DNA of 64,000 nucleotides from Planctomycetaceae bacterium (GTDB lineage: Bacteria > Planctomycetota > Planctomycetia > Planctomycetales > Planctomycetaceae), in contig CP051247.1 of the NCBI GenBank assembly GCA_017795105.1, positions 3,214,001 to 3,278,000 on the forward strand, written 5' to 3'. How positions within the stretch are numbered: position 1 is the first letter of the stretch; every line of letters begins with the position of its first letter. The position numbers and the translations under genes are program-made. Positions 25,879-34,417 of this stretch are shown here, piece by piece. The notes beneath the pieces are model-generated. The model was not told where the DNA came from, ran no database searches, and was given only the letters and a program-made list of their open reading frames with translations.

Positions 25879-26160
25879 TCAAGCACCAGTTTTCGAGTAG
25901 TCGATCAACAGCTGGACCTTTTCTTCATCGGATGGATTACTCTTGCCATGTTGGCTCGCCTTGCCATCGATCACTTCTTTTGCGTGCCACACGTCAAGAA
26001 AGCATTTCAGTCCCTGTGCTTCATCTGGCGTTGACTGATCGTCCGGTATCCAGACGACAACACCCTCCGAATCACATGAAAGTTCGCGGGTGCGATCAAG
26101 GAAAATTGTCTGCTCTTCGTCATAGGAATCGAGTTGCTTAACGATATCAATGAGTGTCAC
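25879..26160 (-). CDS. Small acidic protein, possible orphan immunity-type protein
   Basis: 93 residues, strongly acidic: MTLIDIVKQLDSYDEEQTIFLDR, then SEGVVVWIPDDQSTPDEAQGLKCFLDVWHAKEVIDG. The layout (short helix, strand pairs, GLKxFLDVxxAKEV) resembles small stand-alone proteins I have seen near immunity genes, but I cannot name a family. CCTCAAGTG (revcomp CACTTGAGGGG) lies ahead of the ATG, giving a GAGGGG ribosome site about 10 bases upstream. A family A repeat begins 21 bases before the start. Confidence 0.6.
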   Translation of the reverse strand: MTLIDIVKQLDSYDEEQTIFLDRTRELSCDSEGVVVWIPDDQSTPDEAQGLKCFLDVWHAKEVIDGKASQHGKSNPSDEEKVQLLIDYSKTGA

Positions 26161-26181
26161 TGATATTTCCCCTCAAGTGAA

Positions 26182-26251
26182 GCAGGTCAGGCACCGCCTG
26201 ACGGGGTTTATGGACCAACGTCGAACAGTCGTCAGGCAGTGCCTGACCTAC
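26182..26251. repeat. Family A double-hairpin repeat (copy 5)
   Basis: 70 bp. Its right end overlaps the lpxK stop codon (26248-26250): the TAG is part of the repeat's own GTAGGTC end read on the minus strand. Confidence 0.9.
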
Positions 26252-27309
26252 GGCTGTGGGACATGATTGAGGAGACGATGCAGGTCATCTTCGCCGGTTG
26301 TAATCACCGCTTCAATCAGCAGTGCTCGGCAGTCGATCCCTGTCGGAACCAGCTCTCGGATTTTGACGAGGTCTTTCAGAGTCGTGACCAGTTGGCCGTT
26401 GGCTTTCTCGGTGGCAACTGCGGCCAGCTTTTCGAAATCCTCGCGCGTGTAGTGGTGATGGTCCGGGAAGATTTTCGTGGCTCCGTCCGGGATGGTGAGG
26501 CCACACTGCTTCAGCGTCGCGGTGAAACCAGTGGGATTGCCGATGCCGCAGAACATGGCGGCTGTGCCCGGGTGGTTTTCGAGCGGGGTGATCTCGCCGG
26601 TTGTTGAGAGCCAGGACGTGGGGGCGAAGCGGACTTCGATGATCGGCACCTGCGTGTGGCGGCGTATCATTCTGGTGATCGCGTCCAGAGCCGGCTGGTT
26701 GACCTGGTCAACTCGGGTGAGGACGATCAGGCTGGCGCGTTTCAGAGCCGAGAGTGGTTCTCGCAGCAGGCCGCGGGGAAGCAGATGGTTGTGGCCGAAC
26801 GGGTTCACGGCGTCGATGAGGACGATGTCGAGATCGCGCTGCAGTCGGCGGTGCTGGAAGCCGTCGTCGAGGAGGATACAGTCGCAGCCCTGTTCGATCA
26901 GCTGCTCGGCGGCGGCGACGCGGTCGCGGTTCTGAATATGCGGCACGCCGGGGCACATCTGGTCGAGCACGAGTTTCTCGTCGTTTCCGGCGGCTGGCTC
27001 GGTGTCGTTCTCCAGCGATTTGTAGCCACGGCTCGCGATACCCGGCGTCCGTCCCAGATTCTGCAAGTGCTTCACCAGCAGTGCGGTGAAGGGGGTCTTC
27101 CCGGTGCCGCCTGTGGTCAGGTTGCCGATGCTGATGACCGGGCGGGCCAGGCGATGCGTCTGCTTGAAGCCCAGTCGATAGCGGGCCCGATGCAGCTGGA
27201 GTCCGCTCCAGTAGACCGGCTCGGCCAGTGCAGTGGCGAGTCGCAGTCCCCGCGCGGCGAGATCCTGGCGGCGTCCGGAGAGGACGTCATCGATGTCACG
27301 GGGATTCAC
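26248..27309 (-). CDS. lpxK: Tetraacyldisaccharide 4'-kinase
   Basis: 353 residues. LpxK phosphorylates the 4' position of the lipid A disaccharide at the inner face of the cytoplasmic membrane. Diagnostic features are the Walker A motif in ISIGNLTTGGTGKTPF (~60-74), SRGYKS, and LLDDGFQHRRLQRDLDIVLIDA; the C-terminal half has FPDHHHYTREDFEKLA. Length matches the family. It lies 43 bases downstream of the DUF1501 gene, so shared transcription is possible though functionally odd. The stop codon is supplied by a repeat element. Confidence 0.95.
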   Translation of the reverse strand: MNPRDIDDVLSGRRQDLAARGLRLATALAEPVYWSGLQLHRARYRLGFKQTHRLARPVISIGNLTTGGTGKTPFTALLVKHLQNLGRTPGIASRGYKSLENDTEPAAGNDEKLVLDQMCPGVPHIQNRDRVAAAEQLIEQGCDCILLDDGFQHRRLQRDLDIVLIDAVNPFGHNHLLPRGLLREPLSALKRASLIVLTRVDQVNQPALDAITRMIRRHTQVPIIEVRFAPTSWLSTTGEITPLENHPGTAAMFCGIGNPTGFTATLKQCGLTIPDGATKIFPDHHHYTREDFEKLAAVATEKANGQLVTTLKDLVKIRELVPTGIDCRALLIEAVITTGEDDLHRLLNHVPQP

Positions 27310-27352
27310 GCGGGCGGTCTTTTCTGCGGGTCACGAAACGGAGACACCGCGA

Positions 27353-28828
27353 TTATACAGACGCAGGCGTTTTTGCGAACAGCTCCTTCACTGGCTGCCC
27401 GTGGCCATCCTGCGTCACATAAAATGGCCGCCCTTCAGTCAGGTAGGCCGTCTTCGGGGAGATGCCGAGCGCCGTCATGATGGTCGCATGCAGATCCATC
27501 ACCGAGACCGGATTCTCCACCGCGACCAGTGGCCGCTCATCGGCGGTCTTGCCGTACACAAAGCCCTGCTTCATCCCGCCGCCGAACATCACCACGCTGG
27601 TGCCGCCCGTGAAGTGACGATGCAGTCCGTAATGCTTAGGCTCCTCGATCTTGTCGACCTTGAACGTCGCCTGATCGTTCGCGTTGGAGCCGGGCTTCCC
27701 TTCCATCAGGGCATCGCGGCTGAACTCCGAAGCGATGATGACCAGCGTCCGGTCGAGCATCTTCCGGGCTTCGAGATCGCGAATCAGCTGGGCGATCGGG
27801 CGGTCGATTTCGGAATGCAGCCGGGCGACCGTTTCGTGTCCGCTGTTGTGCGTATCCCAGTGCAGGAAGGGGACGTATTCGGTCGTGACTTCGACGAACT
27901 TCGCTCCCGACTCGACGAGCCGGCGGGCCAGCAGGCAGCCGCGACCGAAGCGGCCGGTGTCGTAAATCTCGCGGCTCTCTTTCGGCTCTTCATTAATATC
28001 AAACGCGGCCCGGTCCTTCGAACTGAGCAGGCGGTAGGCGTTGTCCATCGACCGCAGCAGCGATTCCTGCTGGTAGTCGCTGGTGTATTCGCGATGCGGG
28101 TTCCGTTCGATCAGTTCCCGATACAGAGCATTTCGCGACTGAAACCGCTGGCCGGTCATGCCCGACGGCGGCTGCACGGCACGAGCCGCTTCTTCGGGAT
28201 AGGGGAGATTCATCGGGCCGAATTCGCTGCCGAAGAATCCGCCGGTGGTGAAGGCCTTGAGCTCTTCCTTCTCGCCGACCCCTTCGAGCCGCTGCCCGAT
28301 GTTGATGAAGGCCGGCATGACCGGATTGTTGGAGCCGAGCACCTTCGCGGCCCAGGCTCCGAGATGCGGACAGGCGACCGTTTGCGGCGGCACGTAACCG
28401 GTGTGCCAGTGGAACTGATGCCGCGAGTGGAGAATGCTGCCGAGATCGGGCTGGACTGCCGAGCGGATGAGCGTGGCCCGGTCCATGACCTTGGCGATTT
28501 CGGGCAGCCCGGCGGTGATCTGCAGACCATCGACCGGCGTGTCGATCGCCGGGAAGGTGCTCAGCATATCATTGACCGGCATGCCGACTTCGTAGGGGAT
28601 GTATCGCTTCGGGTCGAAGGTCTCGGGAGCGGCCATGCCGCCGGCCATCCACAGCAGAATGCAGGCATCGGCGGTCGGCTCGGGCTGCTGGATTGGCTCT
28701 TCCGCCTGCAGCGATCGCGGTTCCCCGGCCATCCAGCCGGCAGCACTCATCGCGGCCAGGGCCTGCAGAAACTCGCGGCGGGCGAGACGGGATTTCGTGG
28801 GATCGTTGGTGGAAAAGAGGTCGGTCAT
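27353..28828 (-). CDS. DUF1501 protein (sulfatase/alkaline-phosphatase-like fold), Tat-type signal
   Basis: 491 residues. Twin-arginine-type N-terminus (LARREFLQALAAMSAAGWMAG, ~14-34). The DUF1501 core includes ACILLWMAGGMAAPETFDPK, GLPEIAKVMDRATLIRSA, HRHFTGGTSVVMFGGGMKQGFVYGKT and a C-terminal DLHATIMTALGI. This large planctomycete/bacteroidete family has an alkaline-phosphatase-like fold with unknown substrate and usually travels with DUF1549/DUF1553 cytochrome proteins; that partner is not beside it here. The ATG at 28828 gives a normal signal, so the earlier in-frame ATG at 28888 is not used. Confidence 0.92.
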   Translation of the reverse strand: MTDLFSTNDPTKSRLARREFLQALAAMSAAGWMAGEPRSLQAEEPIQQPEPTADACILLWMAGGMAAPETFDPKRYIPYEVGMPVNDMLSTFPAIDTPVDGLQITAGLPEIAKVMDRATLIRSAVQPDLGSILHSRHQFHWHTGYVPPQTVACPHLGAWAAKVLGSNNPVMPAFINIGQRLEGVGEKEELKAFTTGGFFGSEFGPMNLPYPEEAARAVQPPSGMTGQRFQSRNALYRELIERNPHREYTSDYQQESLLRSMDNAYRLLSSKDRAAFDINEEPKESREIYDTGRFGRGCLLARRLVESGAKFVEVTTEYVPFLHWDTHNSGHETVARLHSEIDRPIAQLIRDLEARKMLDRTLVIIASEFSRDALMEGKPGSNANDQATFKVDKIEEPKHYGLHRHFTGGTSVVMFGGGMKQGFVYGKTADERPLVAVENPVSVMDLHATIMTALGISPKTAYLTEGRPFYVTQDGHGQPVKELFAKTPASV

Positions 28829-29388
28829 GAGTCCGATGGCTCCGGTTCGTTCATGTAGCGGCGGCAAGATGCCAATACGATTCAGCAAAGATTATAGGGA
28901 ATTTAAGGCGGCGCATCCCATGGGTTGATCTGACGTGTCCCTTAGCCCCCTTCAGGGGGAGCGGCTTGATACCTCTGCCTGTAGCAGAAGGCCCGAAGGG
29001 CCGATGAGGGAGCGATCAACCAGCGACATTCAAACTCATATTGGAAGTATCGGCCTACGAAGCACGCCACACGCATTTCCCCCTCACCCTGACCCTCTCC
29101 CCCAGGGGGGGCGAGGGAACTTGACGGGGAAGTGCGGGTGAGATGCTTCACAGGCCGCTGATTTCAATCTGAAAATGAACGTCGCTGGTTCATCACGCCT
29201 TATCCGCCATTCGGGAGTGCGTTCAGGTTCATTATAACAGAGAATCGCCCCGTCCTCATCGCATTCCTGGCCATTTATGCGATCGGCGGGCTGCAGAAGT
29301 GTCCCGGCAGCCTATCGAAATCGACGACTGAACAGCGTATAATCGGGGCGGAGCCGAGATCGAAACTCTGGATGAAAGAGAGCTGTCA
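28829..29388. other. Intergenic region with family B repeats and leader
   Basis: 560 bases without a gene. 28935-29220 holds two family B halves in opposite orientations; about 29230-29388 is the leader of the next gene, with a TATAAT box at 29338-29343 but no convincing -35. Confidence 0.6.
28935..29220. repeat. Composite repeat family B (copy 3, two halves)
   Basis: 28941-29030 reads CCCCCTTCAGGGGG ... GAAGGCCCGAAGGGCCGATGAGGG; 29078-29212 reads CCCCCTCACCCTGACCCTCTCCCCC, AAGTGCGGGT, CACAGGCCGCTGAT and GAACGTCGCTGGTTCATC. The pieces are those of the 5150 copy, rearranged. Confidence 0.75.
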
Positions 29389-30513
29389 ATGAATCTGATC
29401 CGCACGAGCCTCGCTGCGGGAGCCCTGGTCATGCTGGTTTGCAGTGTGAGTCTGGCCCAGCAGACGTATCGTCTTGGCCCCAACGCCGACCGACTTCAGG
29501 AAATGAAAACCGCCGGCCAGCAGTATCTGGTCAAGAGCCAGAACGACGATGGCAGCTGGAGCGACCCGAAGGTGCTCGGCATCACCGCTCTGGCCGTGAA
29601 TTCGCTGCTCGAATCGGGCATGTCGCCGACCGAACCGGCCGTGCAGAAGGGACTCGACTTCCTGATGCAGTACACGCAGAAGGATGGCGGAATCTATCAC
29701 CCCGACTCCAGGCACAAGAACTACGAAACCGGCATCACGCTGATGGCTCTGGTCGAAGCGAACCGCGATGGCCAGTTCGACCAGCAGATCAAGGCGGCTC
29801 AGAAGTTTCTGCTCGGCCTCCAATGGGACGAAGACGAAGGACTGAGCGAGTCCGATCCGGCCTACGGTGGAGCCGGCTATGGCGGCCATTCGCGTCCCGA
29901 TATGTCGAACACGCAGTTCTTCCTCGAAGCTCTGCAGAAGTCGGGCCTCTCAGTCGATGATCCGGCCTTCCAGAAGGCGCTCGTCTTCGTCTCGCGTTCG
30001 CAGAATCTCGATACGGAGCACAACGACACACCGTTCGCTGATCGCGTCAACGATGGCGGCTTCTACTACACTCCGGCAGCCGGCGGCTCTTCACAGGCAG
30101 GAACGACTCCGGAGGGCGGGCTGCGTTCGTATGCCAGCATGACCTACGCCGGTCTCAAGAGTTACCTCTACGCAGGAGTCTCGAAAGATGACCAGCGTGT
30201 GAAGGCGGCGACCAGCTGGCTGCAGAAGCATTACTCCGTCGAGGAGAACCCGGGCATGGGGCAGCAGGGGCTGTTCTACTACTACCAGGTGTTCGCGAAG
30301 ACGTTTAGCGTTCTCGGCACCGAGAAGTTCGAAACCGCCAGCGGCGAATCGCACGACTGGCGCCTCGACCTCGCCAATCAGCTTTCCGAAACCCAACGCT
30401 CCGACGGCAGCTGGGTGAACGAAGCCGACCGCTGGTACGAAGGCGACCCGGCTCTCGTGACGGCTTACTCCCTGATGGCGCTGTCCTACTGCGACCCGAT
30501 TCCGGCGAAGTAG
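29389..30513 (+). CDS. Exported prenyltransferase/squalene-cyclase-repeat protein
   Basis: 374 residues. Signal peptide ~1-23 (VMLVCSVSLAQ). The rest is an alpha/alpha toroid built of QW-like repeats: LVKSQNDDGSWSDPKV, FLMQYTQKDGGIYHP, FLLGLQWDEDEG, FVSRSQN, WLQKHYSVEENPGM, QRSDGSWVNE. The catalytic DxDD of cyclases is absent, and secretion argues against terpene cyclisation. Such periplasmic proteins are common in planctomycetes with no known activity. A strong terminator follows. Confidence 0.88.
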   Translation: MNLIRTSLAAGALVMLVCSVSLAQQTYRLGPNADRLQEMKTAGQQYLVKSQNDDGSWSDPKVLGITALAVNSLLESGMSPTEPAVQKGLDFLMQYTQKDGGIYHPDSRHKNYETGITLMALVEANRDGQFDQQIKAAQKFLLGLQWDEDEGLSESDPAYGGAGYGGHSRPDMSNTQFFLEALQKSGLSVDDPAFQKALVFVSRSQNLDTEHNDTPFADRVNDGGFYYTPAAGGSSQAGTTPEGGLRSYASMTYAGLKSYLYAGVSKDDQRVKAATSWLQKHYSVEENPGMGQQGLFYYYQVFAKTFSVLGTEKFETASGESHDWRLDLANQLSETQRSDGSWVNEADRWYEGDPALVTAYSLMALSYCDPIPAK

Positions 30514-30543
30514 TCCGGATTGGGACCACTTGAAGCAACGCGA

Positions 30544-30573
30544 GCGGCGAGGAAATTTCTCGCCGCTTCTTTT
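30544..30573 (+). terminator. Rho-independent terminator
   Basis: Perfect 8-bp stem (GCGGCGAG / CTCGCCGC, 30544-30551 and 30559-30566) with a 7-base loop and TTCTTTT tail. Ends the prenyltransferase-repeat transcript. Confidence 0.88.
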
Positions 30574-30662
30574 GTCCCTGTTGAGGACCGGTGCCGTGGG
30601 GGGCGTCGTGCAACGGGGCCCCACAGAAGCGGCGATTCATTGCACACGTTTCGTCAACGACC

Positions 30663-30694
30663 AGCATGCCCACGCGAGCGTGGGCATGGCACCC
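30663..30694. repeat. Family C hairpin repeat (copy 3)
   Basis: ATGCCCACG-CGAG-CGTGGGCAT perfect stem followed by GGCACCC, as in the copies at 11514 and 12162. Confidence 0.8.
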
Positions 30695-30716
30695 GGCACC
30701 AGATTGAGCACTCCAC

Positions 30717-30754
30717 AAAAAAAGCCCCGGGCGTTCTCGCGAAACGTCCGAGGC
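30717..30754 (-). terminator. Rho-independent terminator of the DUF1559 gene
   Basis: On the minus strand: stem GCCTCGGACGTT / AACGCCCGGGGC (two mismatches) around a 7-base loop, followed by seven U. It lies 28 bases after the stop at 30782. Confidence 0.85.
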
Positions 30755-30781
30755 CACTTGAGCCATTGTGCTCAGCCTGAT

Positions 30782-31771
<990 letters not shown>

Positions 31772-31853
31772 CTTGCCGATCTCCAGAAAATAGTCAGAGA
31801 GAAAGAACGTCGACTTAACGACGGATAACAGCAGTGCAAACGTGCACGAAAAA

Positions 31854-32282
31854 TCAGGGAGTCAGGGTGAAATCTCGGGGATTGTCTCCCGGAGCGATCT
31901 CCATGGTCAGTTCCGAGTTCGTGTTGTACTTCTCTGGGATGTACCACTCGATCTCGTCTTCCATTTCGCCCATTTCATTCTTGATCTGCTTGCCGGTTGA
32001 GCGGCTGGCGGTGATCTCCACGCGGTTCTCACCCACGGGAATCCCTCGGGAATCAACCGGATCGCTCGACGAGGAATACTCGCCATTCTCGATCGTGAGC
32101 TTCACGGGAGCCCCCTCGACACCGGGGACCGGCACGAACTGAATGAAGCCGCGTTCGACCGGTGTGCCTTCAAAGGTGACCGTTCCGGAAACGTCGGCAC
32201 GCTTGATGCCATCGGAACTGCCACCGCAGCCAACGAGCAGAGACAACGTGAGCGCAACCATTGCTATGGGGAAAAACTTCAT
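31854..32282 (-). CDS. Lipoprotein with carboxypeptidase-regulatory-like domain
   Basis: 142 residues. Signal MKFFPIAMVALTLSLLVGC with lipobox LVGC (Cys 19), then glycines, and the beta-sandwich DVSGTVTFEGTPVERGFIQFVPVPG...GENRVEITASRSTGK. This is the planctomycete lipoprotein type that accompanies DUF1559 genes. The ATG at 32282 is preferred to an upstream in-frame ATG at 32345 because it gives a proper signal peptide. Transported by Lol/Lgt-type processing to a membrane; precise role unknown. Confidence 0.87.
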   Translation of the reverse strand: MKFFPIAMVALTLSLLVGCGGSSDGIKRADVSGTVTFEGTPVERGFIQFVPVPGVEGAPVKLTIENGEYSSSSDPVDSRGIPVGENRVEITASRSTGKQIKNEMGEMEDEIEWYIPEKYNTNSELTMEIAPGDNPRDFTLTP

Positions 32283-32604
32283 CGGAGGGTGTCCTGGCGA
32301 GGCGGGGAACACGGGGGGCATAAGTGGATGCTTGTGTATCGGCATCCTAGCATGTCAGGTGTCGATCGTTCAACCTTGTTCACTATCTCGTCGTCTAACG
32401 AGGAGGCCGAACGAAGTTTGCCACCACTCCGCCGGTCGCTTCGGCGAGTACAGTCGCGATCTCAGTCATGAACTCGCCACTCGTCTTACGGCGGCCTTTG
32501 TTCTGAAAGAGATAGCGGGACTTCGCCGTCTGCAGACACGGCAGGTCGTCGGCTGAGACCGAGCCATCGATCCCCGGTTGCTGCATGGCAACGCGGCGGT
32601 TTGC
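32283..32604. other. Intergenic region downstream of pabB
   Basis: 322 bases. An open frame at 32395-32586 (minus, 63 codons from ATG, 18 bases after the pabB stop) exists, but it has no ribosome site and no recognisable motif; I do not treat it as a gene. Nothing else seen. Confidence 0.4.
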
Positions 32605-33954
32605 TTACACGATCAATCCGGCTGACTTGTGTACGGTTTCCGCGAATTCGTTCTCCGGAATGGAATCGGCGACGATGCCGCCGCCGACGGGGACCTGGAC
32701 GCGGCCGGCTTTCCATGTGAGAGTGCGAATGAGAATGCTGGACTGCAGGGAGCCGTCGAGGCCGGCGTGAAACAGAGAGCCGCAATAGCACCCACGGGCC
32801 GATTGTTCGAGTTCGGAGATGATCTCCATCGCTCGAATCTTCGGGGCTCCCGTGATTGATCCGCCGGGGAAGGTCGCGGCGAACAGATCCCATACATCGG
32901 CATCGTTGCAGAGGGTCCCGGTGACTTCGGAGACGAGATGATGGACTCGGGAAAACGTTTCGAGTTCACACCAGCGGGGGACTTTGACCGTGCCTCGCTG
33001 ACAGACTCGCGAAAGATCGTTGCGAAGCAGGTCGACGATCATCGTGTTTTCCGCCCGGTCTTTCTCAGACGTCTGCAGATCAAACGCCTGCAGCAGATCG
33101 AGATCGCCGGCGGTCCAGCGGGGGCGGGTTCCTTTGATCGGACGAGTACTCACTTCGCGTTCAGAGACATGCAGAAACTGTTCGGGCGACGCACTGACGA
33201 GAGCCCACTCGGGTTGAGGCTGAAAGTAGGCGGCGAAGGGAGCCGGGTTGGTCGTGCGGATGCGGCTGTACAACTCCAGTGGACTCCCCGCGAAGTCGTA
33301 CTCGATCTTGCGGGAGAGATTCGCCTGATAGATGTCGCCCGCTTCGATGTAATCGGTCACGCGACGTACAGCCGCGAGAAAACGCCGCCGTTCGGCATCG
33401 GGCGTTTTGACGATTTGCGATCGGCTTGTGCGCTCGCATGGAGTCTCGGGCGAATCGACCTGTGCGTCGTTCATGAACTCCATAAGCCGCTGCCAGCGGG
33501 CATCTCCGTCCTGATCTTCGAGCGATCGATCCCGCAGCAGCCAGCAACGATCTTCCTGATGGTCCCAGCAGATTCCCCAGCTGTAGAGGCCGACCGCCAG
33601 AGCAGGGGAGGTGAATTCGTCTCGCGGGACGCGGGGCAGCTTCTCCCACGCGTGGCCGAGCTCGTAACTCAGCAGCCCGATGAATCCGGGCGTGTAGGGA
33701 ACATCATTTGTTGCGGAGGGACGCTGAAGTTCGCGAGCGAGCGTGCGAATCTCGGCGAAAGGATCCTCGCCGTAGTTAACGTCATCGATGACCCAGGTGC
33801 GGACCGGATCGGCCGAGAAGAACGAGTAACGGCCGCGGAGCGGGTCCACGCGAGCACTTTCGAGCAGCACGGGCCAGGGTTCATCGGCGAAAGCGTGCAG
33901 CACCGTACTCGGACAGGGAGCGTTCGGAAGAGGTGTGATCTCAAGTGGCGTCAT
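32605..33954 (-). CDS. pabB: Aminodeoxychorismate synthase component I
   Basis: 449 residues of the anthranilate-synthase-I/PabB/menaquinone chorismate-binding family. It converts chorismate with ammonia to 4-amino-4-deoxychorismate, the p-aminobenzoate precursor. Supported by RYSFFSADP, DIYQANLSRKI, FAAYFQPQPEWALVSASPEQFL, STRPIKGTRPR, RAENTMIVDLLRNDLSRVCQRGTVKVP, HLVSEVTGTL and PGGSITGAPKIRAMEII. The PIKGTRPR motif (Lys as in PabB) favours PabB over TrpE. Start at 33954 since the extension to 34026 lacks conservation. The glutamine amidotransferase subunit is not adjacent. Confidence 0.92.
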   Translation of the reverse strand: MTPLEITPLPNAPCPSTVLHAFADEPWPVLLESARVDPLRGRYSFFSADPVRTWVIDDVNYGEDPFAEIRTLARELQRPSATNDVPYTPGFIGLLSYELGHAWEKLPRVPRDEFTSPALAVGLYSWGICWDHQEDRCWLLRDRSLEDQDGDARWQRLMEFMNDAQVDSPETPCERTSRSQIVKTPDAERRRFLAAVRRVTDYIEAGDIYQANLSRKIEYDFAGSPLELYSRIRTTNPAPFAAYFQPQPEWALVSASPEQFLHVSEREVSTRPIKGTRPRWTAGDLDLLQAFDLQTSEKDRAENTMIVDLLRNDLSRVCQRGTVKVPRWCELETFSRVHHLVSEVTGTLCNDADVWDLFAATFPGGSITGAPKIRAMEIISELEQSARGCYCGSLFHAGLDGSLQSSILIRTLTWKAGRVQVPVGGGIVADSIPENEFAETVHKSAGLIV

Positions 33955-34417
33955 GATCGGTTTGGTACGTGCACGTTGGATTCTCTGTCGGCGAATCGTT
34001 TGAACGGGTAGCCACGGTTGATTCAACCGGGGTGTCGAGGAATGTGGGATTTATTGGTCAGAGGTTTTCAATGAACAATTCTTGTGGGCTCATCGGTAAC
34101 TAAGTTCCCTCGCCCCCTTGGGGGAGAGGGCTAGGGTGAGGGGGAAATGCGGGTGACAGGCTCCACGGGCCGTTGATTCTCATTCGTAAGGAACATCGCC
34201 GGTTTATCGCCCCTCATCCGCCCTTCGTGTCCCTTCTCCCCCTAAGGGGGAGAAGGGACACGAATCGCACGACTATTTCAGTTCAAAACCCCTTGAGCTA
34301 AAGATTTCGCGTCTCAAGCCACAGGAGGATACCGGACTCGCGTGGGATAAGAACCTCTCGCCGACTCCGTCGGCCCCGGTAGCGGAGCAACCGGGGCTAC
34401 CCATCGCTTGTGTATTC
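33955..34417. other. Intergenic region with family B repeat
   Basis: 463 bases between two minus-strand genes. 34106-34258 is a family B repeat. The last ~100 bases contain CGGCCCCGGTAGCGGAGCAACCGGGG, a shorter hairpin. No gene. Confidence 0.6.
34106..34258. repeat. Composite repeat family B (copy 4)
   Basis: CCCTCGCCCCCTTGGGGGAG, TAGGGTGAGGGGGAAATGCG, CGGGCCGTTGATTC, GAACATCGCCGGTTTATCGC, CCCTCATCCGCCCTTCGTG and a CCTTCTCCCCCTAAGGGGGA hairpin, in the same order as the copy at 5150. Confidence 0.85.

Noticed and set aside
19943..26251. Family A repeats as integron attC sites
   Set aside because: They are palindromic and near orphan genes, but lack RYYYAAC/GTTRRRY ends, lie upstream rather than downstream of the genes, and no integrase gene is present.
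27233..28858. 541-codon plus-strand open frame
   Set aside because: Antisense shadow of the DUF1501 gene.
32395..32586. 63-codon frame downstream of pabB
   Set aside because: No ribosome site, no recognisable motif; possibly a chance frame.
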